Shown: positions 1 through 5,354 of the stretch, piece after piece | How the letters are laid out: each line of letters starts with the position of its first letter | Position numbering within the stretch: position 1 is the stretch's first letter | Source of the DNA: an uncultured Peptococcaceae bacterium | GTDB taxonomy: Bacteria; Bacillota; Peptococcia; Peptococcales; Peptococcaceae | DNA: 16,292 nt | Assembly (NCBI GenBank): GCA_900552455.1 | Contig: URZX01000042.1 | Span: forward strand, 1-16,292 | Direction: 5' to 3' | Made by a program: the position numbers and the translations under genes | Notes under the pieces: generated by a model | What the model was told of the DNA's origin: nothing | The model's database searches: none | The model's input: only the letters and a program-made list of their open reading frames with translations

Positions 1-1
1 G

Positions 2-53
2 TGTAGGCTCGATTTTTGTTATTTCGAGTATCTACTCTATGGGGAGCATATCA
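2..53 (+). repeat. Left copy of 52-bp terminal inverted repeat (probable IS end)
   Basis: This stretch is identical, over 52 of 52 bases, to the reverse complement of 16241-16292. The match stops exactly at the inner edge (base 54 is C, while the other copy continues differently). Read inward to outward on the minus strand it begins TGATATGCTCCCC. This resembles the TG-then-TGC-then-CCC ends of IS3/IS150-type elements as I remember them, though the family is an inference. It interrupts a PLDc_N-type gene, which fits an inserted element. It holds a small internal inverted repeat, GAGTA-TC-TACTC (26-37). Alternatives are a dispersed palindromic repeat, an invertible-segment boundary or an amplification chimera. 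Confidence 0.85.
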
Positions 54-134
54 CTCTGGGTGGTTGTGGCGATCGTTGGCATGGAATTCATCGGGCCGCT
101 TCTCTATTTCCTGCTTGGAAAGGAGGACGCGTGA
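3..134 (+). CDS. PLDc_N-domain small membrane protein (YxlE-like), 3' end only
   Basis: The frame is open from the window edge to the TGA at 132-134. The last 27 residues, starting at base 54, contain a hydrophobic helix (LWVVVAIVGMEFIGPLLYF) followed by LLGKEDA. This is the hallmark C-terminus of PLDc_N proteins: a W, a hydrophobic run, GP-hydrophobic-LY, then a G-K/R tail. Such proteins, for example YxlE of Bacillus subtilis, precede an ABC ATPase and permease, exactly as here. The part encoded by bases 3-53 lies in the 52-bp terminal repeat and does not look like a PLDc_N N-terminus, so the gene appears cut at base 53/54. An in-frame ATG at 39 inside the repeat has no ribosome binding site. 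The stop overlaps the next start as TGATG. The role of the family is uncertain; YxlE is linked to negative control of a sigma factor in Bacillus. Confidence 0.6.
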   Translation, partial: VGSIFVISSIYSMGSISLWVVVAIVGMEFIGPLLYFLLGKEDA

Positions 135-1051
135 TGAATGTGCTGGAGATTCGCAACCTGGCAAAACGTTTCGGCAAGCAGCAGGTGATCGATGGGCTTG
201 ATCTGGTGGTGCCGGAGGGGAGCGTGTTCGGATTTATCGGGCGCAATGGCTCGGGCAAAACGACGACGATGAAGATGGTGCTCGGTCTTTTGCGCCCAGA
301 TGCTGGGGAGATCGCCGTCTGCGGTGAGCGGGTGCGCTTTGGCGAGACGGCAACGAATCGTTTCATCGGCTATCTGCCGGATGTGCCGGAGTTTTACGAT
401 TATATGACGGCGCCGCGCTATCTTGCGCTTTGTGGGGAGATCCTCGGCTTGTCGCGAGCGGAGGGTGCGCGCCGCAGCGCAGAGTTGCTTGAGCTGGTGG
501 GACTTTCTGACGCGCGCAAGCGCATCGGCGGGTTTTCCCGCGGCATGAAGCAACGGCTCGGCGTGGCGCAGGCGCTTTTGGGCGAGCCGAATCTACTCAT
601 TTGCGATGAGCCGACGAGCGCCCTCGACCCTCTCGGCCGCAAGGAATTGCTCGATATTTTGCGCACGATCTCTGCGCGCACGACAGTGCTGTTTTCGACC
701 CACATTCTCTCGGACGTGGAGCGCATCTGCGACCGTGTGGCGCTGTTGAACGAGGGGAAGATCGCTGTGAGTGGCGATCTCGCTGCGCTCAAAGCGCGTC
801 ATGGGCAGAATGCGCTGCGCGTGGAATTTGCCGACGCGGAGGATCTGGCGCAGTTCACAGTACAACCAGCTGTGATGCCATTCCTGGCCAACAGCAAACA
901 AGAGGGGACGGCGATGATCATTGAAAGCCGCGACATCGCCGCAGTGCAGTACACGTTTTTCGGCGCGTTCGTAGAAACGCGGCTTTCGCCGGTGAAGGTA
1001 GAAATTTTGGAGCCGACGCTGGAAAATCTCTTCCTGGAGGTGATCGCATGA
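134..1051 (+). CDS. ABC transporter ATP-binding protein (YxlF/NatA/BcrA-like)
   Basis: This 305-residue cytoplasmic ATPase powers the ABC-2 permease encoded next. Visible motifs are Walker A GRNGSGKT (residues 36-43), a Q-loop region reading GYLPD near 79-83, the signature SRGMKQ (135-140), Walker B with the catalytic Glu in LLICDEPTSALD (154-165), and the switch His at 190 (STH). About 100 residues follow the nucleotide-binding domain, a tail common in the CcmA-type drug and sodium exporter ATPases. ATG 134 is chosen because AAGGAGG (120-126) lies 7 bases upstream and the start overlaps the previous stop; GTG 131 is possible but is only 4 bases from that site. The gene overlaps the permease by 4 bases (ATGA). 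The substrate is unknown; lantibiotic or antibiotic efflux and self-protection are typical roles for this group. Confidence 0.9.
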   Translation: MNVLEIRNLAKRFGKQQVIDGLDLVVPEGSVFGFIGRNGSGKTTTMKMVLGLLRPDAGEIAVCGERVRFGETATNRFIGYLPDVPEFYDYMTAPRYLALCGEILGLSRAEGARRSAELLELVGLSDARKRIGGFSRGMKQRLGVAQALLGEPNLLICDEPTSALDPLGRKELLDILRTISARTTVLFSTHILSDVERICDRVALLNEGKIAVSGDLAALKARHGQNALRVEFADAEDLAQFTVQPAVMPFLANSKQEGTAMIIESRDIAAVQYTFFGAFVETRLSPVKVEILEPTLENLFLEVIA

Positions 1052-1803
1052 AAGGATTTGCCGCATTTTTCAAGAAAGAGTGGCTGGAAAATCTCCACAA
1101 CCACCGATTGCTGATACTGGCGGCGCTATTTCTGATCTTTGGCATCACCAATGCGCCGCTTGCGAAATACACACCCGAGCTCCTGGCCGCTCTCGCCGAT
1201 GGCTTTACATTAAATGTCGCGCCAGTCGCTCTCGACGCCTGGACGCAGTTTTTCAAAAACGCTTCCAGCCTTGGCATGAGCGTTGTGATCATACTCTTCG
1301 GCAGTACGCTGGCGAATGAATACAGTCGCGGCACCCTTGTGCTCCTGGTCACCAAGGGACTTTCGCGGCGTGTGGTGATCCTGGCGAAATATGCGGTGAG
1401 CGCGCTCATTATGAGCGGGTGCTACTGGCTGTGTTACGCCCTCACTTACGGCTACACTGCGTACTACTGGCCAGAGAATCAGCTTTCGCACACCGCGCTC
1501 GCTGCCGCTGCGCTCTGGGCGCTTGGGCTGTTTTATCTGGCGCTGACGATTCTTGGCGGCGTGCTCTTTCGGCAGACATTTACCGCCATTGTTTTCACTG
1601 GCGCGATCGTGGCGCTCCTTTCGCTGGCAAACCTCGTGCCTGCGCTGGAACGCTGGAACCCGCTGCAGCTCGGCGCCGGCACAGCGCTCATCAGCGGGGA
1701 GATCGCGCCAGGCGAGCTCGTCACGCCGCTTGCCGTGAGCGTTGCGCTGACGCTCTTTGCGCTTGTCCTTGCGGTGAAACGCTTCGCGCGGAAGGGGCTA
1801 TAG
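1048..1803 (+). CDS. ABC-2 type permease (YxlG-like)
   Basis: This 251-residue integral membrane protein begins MKGFAAFFKKEWLEN, the amphipathic 'K-E' entry helix that precedes the first membrane span in ABC-2 permeases. About six hydrophobic segments follow: near residues 22-36, 76-92, 112-130, 146-168, 174-195 and 222-243. The motif NEYSRGTLVLLVTKGLSRRVVILAK is encoded at about 1315-1389 and is the characteristic cytoplasmic loop of this family (E-x-x-x-G-T-L followed by basic residues). The ATG overlaps the stop of the ATPase gene, so translation is probably coupled and the two proteins form one transporter, probably as a 2+2 complex. It is the last gene before the terminator at 1815-1846. 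The substrate cannot be read from the sequence. Confidence 0.85.
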   Translation: MKGFAAFFKKEWLENLHNHRLLILAALFLIFGITNAPLAKYTPELLAALADGFTLNVAPVALDAWTQFFKNASSLGMSVVIILFGSTLANEYSRGTLVLLVTKGLSRRVVILAKYAVSALIMSGCYWLCYALTYGYTAYYWPENQLSHTALAAAALWALGLFYLALTILGGVLFRQTFTAIVFTGAIVALLSLANLVPALERWNPLQLGAGTALISGEIAPGELVTPLAVSVALTLFALVLAVKRFARKGL

Positions 1804-1814
1804 AAAAAATAAGA

Positions 1815-1846
1815 CGACGCCTTTCTCGTTTGTGAGAATGGCGTCG
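1815..1846. terminator. Bidirectional intrinsic terminator between converging genes
   Basis: The stem CGACGCC (1815-1821) pairs with GGCGTCG (1840-1846). After one T-T mismatch it continues as TTCTC (1823-1827) with GAGAA (1834-1838), around the loop GTTTGT. On the minus strand the hairpin is followed by a good U-run (complement of AAAAAAT at 1804-1810). On the plus strand a shorter ATTTT follows at 1850-1854. It can therefore end both the permease operon and the lysA-XRE transcript. Confidence 0.85.
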
Positions 1847-1871
1847 CTGATTTTGTGGAGAAAGTTGATCT

Positions 1872-2177
1872 TTACATGACGGCGATTAGTGCGAAGAGGG
1901 CGTTTTGTTGTTCTGCGCTGAGTTTGTTCCATTGTTCGAGCAACGTGCGCTGCGATTCTGTCAGCGCTACTGGCGTATCACCTTCGGCGAAAAGCTGTGA
2001 CAGCGTGATGCCGAACGCCTGACAGATTTTTTCCAGCGAAGGAACTGTTGGTACCATGTTTTTGCGGTACCATGATGAGATCGTTGACTGAGGCAGTCCG
2101 GAGCGCTCAGCCAGCTGATATTCCGTCCATCCACGCGCCTCGCGGTATGCAGTTATCGTCGCCAGTATATCTTTCAC
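1872..2177 (-). CDS. XRE-family transcriptional regulator
   Basis: This small cytoplasmic DNA-binding protein (about 101 residues) carries one Cro/C1-type helix-turn-helix near its N-terminus: WTEYQLAERSGLPQSTISSWYR, with the Q-L-A, G-x-x-x-S-T-I-S and W signatures of HTH_3. The helical tail (LTESQRTLLEQWNKLSAEQQN) is probably used for dimerisation and occurs in many Bacillota XRE proteins. GTG 2177 is preferred because AAAGGTGA (2190-2183) lies 5 bases before it; GTG 2186, three codons upstream, lies inside that site. The gene follows lysA on the same strand after 37 bases with no terminator between, so it is probably read from the lysA promoter. Its target is unknown; control of its own operon is a guess. 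Confidence 0.85.
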   Translation of the reverse strand: MKDILATITAYREARGWTEYQLAERSGLPQSTISSWYRKNMVPTVPSLEKICQAFGITLSQLFAEGDTPVALTESQRTLLEQWNKLSAEQQNALFALIAVM

Positions 2178-2214
2178 AACAATCACCTTTGTACTTGTGT
2201 TTTTCGTTATGCGA

Positions 2215-3456
2215 TTAGAATTTCAGCGTTGCGAAGAGGTCGTCGACGGTTTCGGCGCGGCGGATGCGGGTGACGCTGTGGTCTTCGTTCAGCAGGAGCT
2301 CAGCGCTGCGGAGCTTGCCGTTGTAGTTGAAGCCCATGGAGTGGCCGTGGGCACCGGCGTCGTGGATGACGAGGAGGTCGCCTTCTTCGATCGCTGGCAG
2401 TTCGCGCTGGATGGCAAATTTGTCGCAGTTTTCGCAGAGGCTGCCGACGACGTCGTAGACGTGATCGGCTGGCGCGTCTTCTTTGCCGAGGACGGTGATG
2501 TGGTGGTAAGCGCCGTACATGCCTGGGCGCATGAGGTTGGCCATGGAGGCGTCGACGCCGATGTAGTTGCGGTAGGTGTCCTTGTGGTGGATGGCGCGGG
2601 TGACGAGGTAGCCGTAAGGGCCGGTCACCATGCGGCCGCATTCGAGCATGATCTTGAGTGGATCGAGGCCAGCTGGCACGATGATCTCGTCGTACATTTT
2701 CTTGATCAGGCTGGAAACGTATTCGAGATCCATTGGTTCCTGCTCTGGGCGGTATGGGATACCGATGCCGCCGCCGAGGTCGACGAAGGAAATGCGCACG
2801 CCGGTTTTTTCGTACACTTCGACGATGAGGTCAAACATCATCTTGGCGGTTTCTGCGAAATATTCTGGGTTGAGCTCGTTGGAAACGACCATGGTGTGGA
2901 GACCGAATTTTTCGCAGCCTTTTTCTTTGCAGATGGCGTAGGCTTCGATGATCTGATCTTTGGTGAGGCCGTACTTCGCTTCTTCTGGCTTGCCGATGAG
3001 CTCGTTGCCATCGCGCAGTGGGCCAGGATTGTAGCGGAAGCAGATGGTCTTTGGCAGCTGGTGTTTGCGTTCGACGTATTCGATGTGGCTGATGTCGTCG
3101 AGGTTGATGATGGCGCCAAGTTTGATGGCATAGTCATATTCTGCCATCGGCGTGTTGTTCGAGGAGAACATGATGTCTTCGCCAGTCATGCCGACCTGCT
3201 CAGAGAGGATGAGCTCTGGCAGAGAGCTGCAGTCAGCGCCGAGGCCTTCTTCCTTGAAGATCTTCAACAGGCTTGGGTTTGGTGTGGCCTTGACGGCGAA
3301 GTATTCTTTGAATTCCGGCGCCCAGCTGAATGCGTTTTGCAGGCGGTGGATGTTGTCGACGATGGCTTTTTTATCGTAGATGTGAAATGGGGTTGGATAG
3401 GTTTCGGTGATCTTTTCCATTTCTTCTTTGGTAAAAGGAACGGTTTTTTTGGACAT
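2215..3456 (-). CDS. lysA: Diaminopimelate decarboxylase
   Basis: This 413-residue PLP enzyme decarboxylates meso-diaminopimelate to L-lysine, the last step of lysine synthesis, in the cytoplasm. It has the fold type III layout: a TIM barrel with the PLP lysine in YFAVKATPNP (Lys56), the phosphate-binding GGGIGIP (228-234), ECGRMVTGP (272-280), and the C-terminal barrel with CENCD (341-345) supplying the partner-subunit Cys. A late NYNGKLRSAE segment (377-386) follows. Where classical enzymes have HIGSQ, this one has HTMVVSNELN (187-196), and the usual CESGD is CENCD. I know these as features of a divergent LysA branch found in anaerobic Bacillota and Bacteroidota. The ATG at 3456 is preceded by AAGGAGG (3470-3464) at 7 bases. 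Ornithine or carboxynorspermidine decarboxylase are less likely alternatives. Confidence 0.88.
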   Translation of the reverse strand: MSKKTVPFTKEEMEKITETYPTPFHIYDKKAIVDNIHRLQNAFSWAPEFKEYFAVKATPNPSLLKIFKEEGLGADCSSLPELILSEQVGMTGEDIMFSSNNTPMAEYDYAIKLGAIINLDDISHIEYVERKHQLPKTICFRYNPGPLRDGNELIGKPEEAKYGLTKDQIIEAYAICKEKGCEKFGLHTMVVSNELNPEYFAETAKMMFDLIVEVYEKTGVRISFVDLGGGIGIPYRPEQEPMDLEYVSSLIKKMYDEIIVPAGLDPLKIMLECGRMVTGPYGYLVTRAIHHKDTYRNYIGVDASMANLMRPGMYGAYHHITVLGKEDAPADHVYDVVGSLCENCDKFAIQRELPAIEEGDLLVIHDAGAHGHSMGFNYNGKLRSAELLLNEDHSVTRIRRAETVDDLFATLKF

Positions 3457-3486
3457 GTTTTTGCCTCCTTGAATAATTATACTAGT

Positions 3487-3515
3487 AGCTTAATAGAACC
3501 TTTGCCGGTTGTCAA
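3487..3515 (-). promoter_or_regulatory. Possible lysA promoter (weak call)
   Basis: On the minus strand a perfect TTGACA lies at 3515-3510. At 17 bases the matching -10 is only TAAGCT (3492-3487). A perfect TATAAT lies at 3481-3476, but it is 28 bases from the TTGACA and so close to the lysA ribosome binding site (3470-3464) that transcription would start inside it. The call is therefore uncertain. Confidence 0.3.
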
Positions 3516-3672
3516 GATTTGCGGCGGATAATTTCATGCCAGCGGCCCATAGTCGCACAATTCTCTATGTTTTCGGCGCAGCTGCATTTTCATGCAGGAT
3601 ATGTGTATAGTGTTGAAAAGAAGATGGATACCTTAATACACAAAGAGTTCGTTGCCACCTGGAAATAAGCTG
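3516..3672. other. Middle of the divergent lysA/tetR intergenic region
   Basis: No gene is seen in this stretch between the two divergent promoters. The only structure noted is a short perfect hairpin CTGCAT-TTTC-ATGCAG (3582-3597), without a T-run on either strand. It could be a regulator site or chance. A TATAGT (3607-3612) has no convincing -35 element. Confidence 0.4.
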
Positions 3673-3701
3673 TTGACAACTTTGGTAAGCAATGGTATAT
3701 T
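3673..3701 (+). promoter_or_regulatory. Promoter of the tetR-KTR-transporter module
   Basis: TTGACA (3673-3678) and TATATT (3696-3701) are separated by exactly 17 bases, close to the sigma-70/SigA consensus. The expected start near 3708 gives a leader of about 40 bases to the tetR start. This is the only strong promoter seen ahead of the module. Confidence 0.8.
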
Positions 3702-3723
3702 GATACCGTAAGAATTAATACCG
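3694..3723 (+). promoter_or_regulatory. Candidate TetR operator overlapping the -10 box
   Basis: GGTAT (3694-3698) and ATACC (3703-3707) form an inverted repeat with a 4-base centre that covers the -10 element. A second ATACCG (3718-3723) repeats the right half-site (3703-3708), and a GGTA lies upstream at 3684-3687. An array of half-sites over a promoter is what an autoregulating TetR protein would bind. This is inferred from position and symmetry only. Confidence 0.5.
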
Positions 3724-3749
3724 GTGGAATGAATTTCTGGAGATGAATG

Positions 3750-4385
3750 ATGGCGAAACGTATCGAGGGTGCGACAGAAAAGCTGCTGGCCTGCGCTCAG
3801 CAAGAATTTTTGGTCAGGGGTTACGATGGGGCGTCCTTGCGCGCCATCGCTGAAAAAGCTGGCTACACAAAAGGCGCGATCTACATCCGCTATCCTGACA
3901 AAGAAAGCTTATATCGCGCACTCGTTGAGCCGGCAGCAAATGGTTTCTGCGAACTTTTGGAAAAATCTTTGTCAGGATTCAGCGCGCTTTCCGCAGGCGA
4001 GCAGACGGTGCAGATGTTTGATTATGCCAACGACGGCTTTCCAGCGATTATTGATTACCTCTATGATCACTTCGACGCTTTCAAGCTGCTTTTCACCAGC
4101 GGAGAGACGTGCGTGTATCAGGAATTTATCCATCGCGTTGTGGAATTGAACACCACCTGCACGACGAATTACATTGCAGTGTCGCATAATGACGCGTTGA
4201 CGAGTGGACGGCTCACGCCGGATCTGAATCATCTTTTGTCCAGCGCATTTTACACCGGCATGTTCGAAGTGATCGTTCATGATATGCCAAAAGGCGAAGC
4301 GGTGGAGCATATTCGCAGAATGCGGCGCTTCTACAGCGCTGGCTGGCAGACGATTTTTTCAGCGGACGGAGGTGAGGTTGTGTGA
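3750..4385 (+). CDS. TetR/AcrR-family transcriptional regulator
   Basis: This 211-residue one-component repressor-type regulator has an N-terminal HTH at about residues 28-50: ASLRAIAEKAGYTKGAIYIRY, then PDKESLY. The order (A-x-x-A-G-x-x-K-G-A-x-Y-x-x-F/Y, then K-x-x-L) is the TetR signature. The rest is a helical ligand-binding and dimerisation domain with no recognisable ligand class. ATG 3750 is chosen over ATG 3747 because GGAG (3739-3742) lies 7 bases upstream of it. The gene is first in the module and its stop overlaps the KTR start (GTGTGA). It probably represses its own promoter at 3673-3701 and so the whole transport module, released by a substrate or metal-related ligand; that ligand is unknown. 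Confidence 0.88.
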   Translation: MAKRIEGATEKLLACAQQEFLVRGYDGASLRAIAEKAGYTKGAIYIRYPDKESLYRALVEPAANGFCELLEKSLSGFSALSAGEQTVQMFDYANDGFPAIIDYLYDHFDAFKLLFTSGETCVYQEFIHRVVELNTTCTTNYIAVSHNDALTSGRLTPDLNHLLSSAFYTGMFEVIVHDMPKGEAVEHIRRMRRFYSAGWQTIFSADGGEVV

Positions 4386-4579
4386 ATGGATGGGTGGACG
4401 ACAGCGGATGGATTCATTGTCCGACGTGTGGAAATAAGACGCGCACGAAAATCCATGCAGATACGGTGCTGAAACATTTTCCACTGTTTTGTCCGAAATG
4501 CAGGCGGGAGCATCTCGTCGATGTTAACAGAAAACAGATTATTATCGTAGAGCCAGACGCTGAGACGCAGAGCCGATGA
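4382..4579 (+). CDS. Cysteine-rich KTR zinc-ribbon protein
   Basis: This 65-residue protein has two CxxC knuckles, CPTCGNKTRTKI (Cys13, Cys16) and FCPKC (Cys37, Cys40), and ends EPDAETQSR. It matches the Cys-rich_KTR family from memory: the C-P-x-C-G-N-K-T-R opening and P-D-A-x-T-Q-S-R tail are its hallmark. The four Cys probably bind one zinc. The start is GTG 4382, which overlaps the tetR stop. GGAGGTGAGG lies just upstream (4369-4378), inside tetR, so the two genes are translationally coupled. Homologues often sit beside TetR genes and on conjugative elements; no function is established that I know of. The stop codon lies in the left arm of the terminator that follows. Confidence 0.85.
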   Translation: MNGWVDDSGWIHCPTCGNKTRTKIHADTVLKHFPLFCPKCRREHLVDVNRKQIIIVEPDAETQSR

Positions 4580-4620
4580 TCACGAGGATTTTCCTCACGG
4601 TCATCGGCATTTTATTTTGT
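4572..4620 (+). terminator. Intrinsic terminator or attenuator between KTR and transporter genes
   Basis: GCCGATGA (4572-4579) pairs with TCATCGGC (4601-4608). The stem continues past a small internal mismatch as GAGG (4584-4587) with CCTC (4593-4596). The run ATTTTATTTTGT (4609-4620) follows. It lies only 30 bases before the first transporter start, and no good promoter is visible in between, so transporter expression probably depends on read-through from the tetR promoter. Confidence 0.75.
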
Positions 4621-4649
4621 GCAGAAAATTTTTTGAAGGGAGCGATTTT

Positions 4650-5321
4650 ATGGAAGAGCGGCGTGGTAAAGTGTGCTTGATGACATTCATCCGGCCACAT
4701 AGAAGCGGATTTGCGCTTTCTGTAGTGCTCGCCATCATCAGTGTGGCGAGCGGATTGGTGCCGTATTTTGCAGTGGCAGAGATTGTGAATCTGCTCATCA
4801 GTGGTGAGATGGATTTTTCTGTGTATTTACAGTGGGGGCTGATCGGTCTGATCGCTTATTTTGCTCGGTCGGTTTTTCATGGACTTTCTACGAGATGCTC
4901 CCATGAAGCGACGTTTCGCGTTTTGTCAGAAATGCGGCGGACCATTGCTGAAAAACTGACGCGTGTTCCGATGGGATATTTGACGGCAACGCCTTCCGGT
5001 AGACTGAAAACGACGATGGTGGAACGCATTGAGCAGATGGAGGTGCCACTGGCTCACATCATTCCGGAGATGACAGCGAATTTGTTGGTGCCTGTGGCGC
5101 TTGTCGTCTATCTGTTTGTGTTGGACTGGCGCATGGCGCTGGCATCGCTCGCGACGATTCCGCTCGGGATGCTCTGCTACATGGCACAGATGAAGGAATA
5201 TCCAAAAAAATATGCCGCAGTCATGCAGGCAAACAAACATATGAACGCTACCACTGTGGAATACGTGGGTGGCATCGAGGTGATTAAAGCGTTCAATCAG
5301 AGTGCGGCGTCCTATGAATAA
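4650..5321 (+). CDS. MsbA-fold ABC half-transporter 1, N-terminal fragment (gene broken by TAA)
   Basis: This 223-residue fragment is the N-terminal part of the membrane domain of a half-size ABC transporter of the IrtA/YbtP-like group. It shows hydrophobic spans near residues 20-45 and 58-74, and a close pair near 143-178. The conserved intracellular segments are RRTIAEKLTRVPMGYL (about 95-110) and VEYVGGIEVIKAFNQ (about 204-218). ATG 4650 is preceded by GAAGGGAG (4635-4642). Translation stops at TAA 5319-5321, yet the same frame continues without a break as the rest of the protein (to 6410). Together they would make 586 codons, the normal length for this family. Alone this fragment has no nucleotide-binding domain and cannot work as a transporter. 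Confidence 0.85.
   Translation: MEERRGKVCLMTFIRPHRSGFALSVVLAIISVASGLVPYFAVAEIVNLLISGEMDFSVYLQWGLIGLIAYFARSVFHGLSTRCSHEATFRVLSEMRRTIAEKLTRVPMGYLTATPSGRLKTTMVERIEQMEVPLAHIIPEMTANLLVPVALVVYLFVLDWRMALASLATIPLGMLCYMAQMKEYPKKYAAVMQANKHMNATTVEYVGGIEVIKAFNQSAASYE
5319..5321 (+). other. In-frame TAA interrupting half-transporter 1
   Basis: The codon sits at position 224 of a would-be 586-codon gene, in the context SAASYE-stop-FTDAVRQNTRL. Reading frame and family sequence are continuous on both sides. One base change (for example AAA to TAA, A to T) explains it; Lys is usual here in related proteins as I recall them. No frameshift, deletion or duplication is visible nearby. Confidence 0.9.
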
Positions 5322-5354
5322 TTCACCGACGCTGTCCGACAGAACACGCGGCTC

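Noticed and set aside
2..53. CRISPR repeat or tRNA-type attachment site at the window ends
   Set aside because: There are only two copies, in inverted orientation 16 kb apart, with no spacer pattern, no tRNA fold and no integrase in the window.
2197..3531. A 444-codon open frame on the plus strand across the whole lysA gene
   Set aside because: It is antisense to a clear lysA with all motifs. Its protein is a low-complexity mix rich in V, D, F and A caused by lysA codon bias, and it has no ribosome binding site or family resemblance.
3582..3597. Hairpin CTGCAT-TTTC-ATGCAG as a terminator for lysA or tetR
   Set aside because: It lies upstream of both divergent genes and has no T-run on either strand.
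5319..5321. Recoding of the TAA as a selenocysteine or pyrrolysine codon
   Set aside because: Those use TGA and TAG, not TAA, and no recoding element is visible. A single-base substitution or error is simpler.
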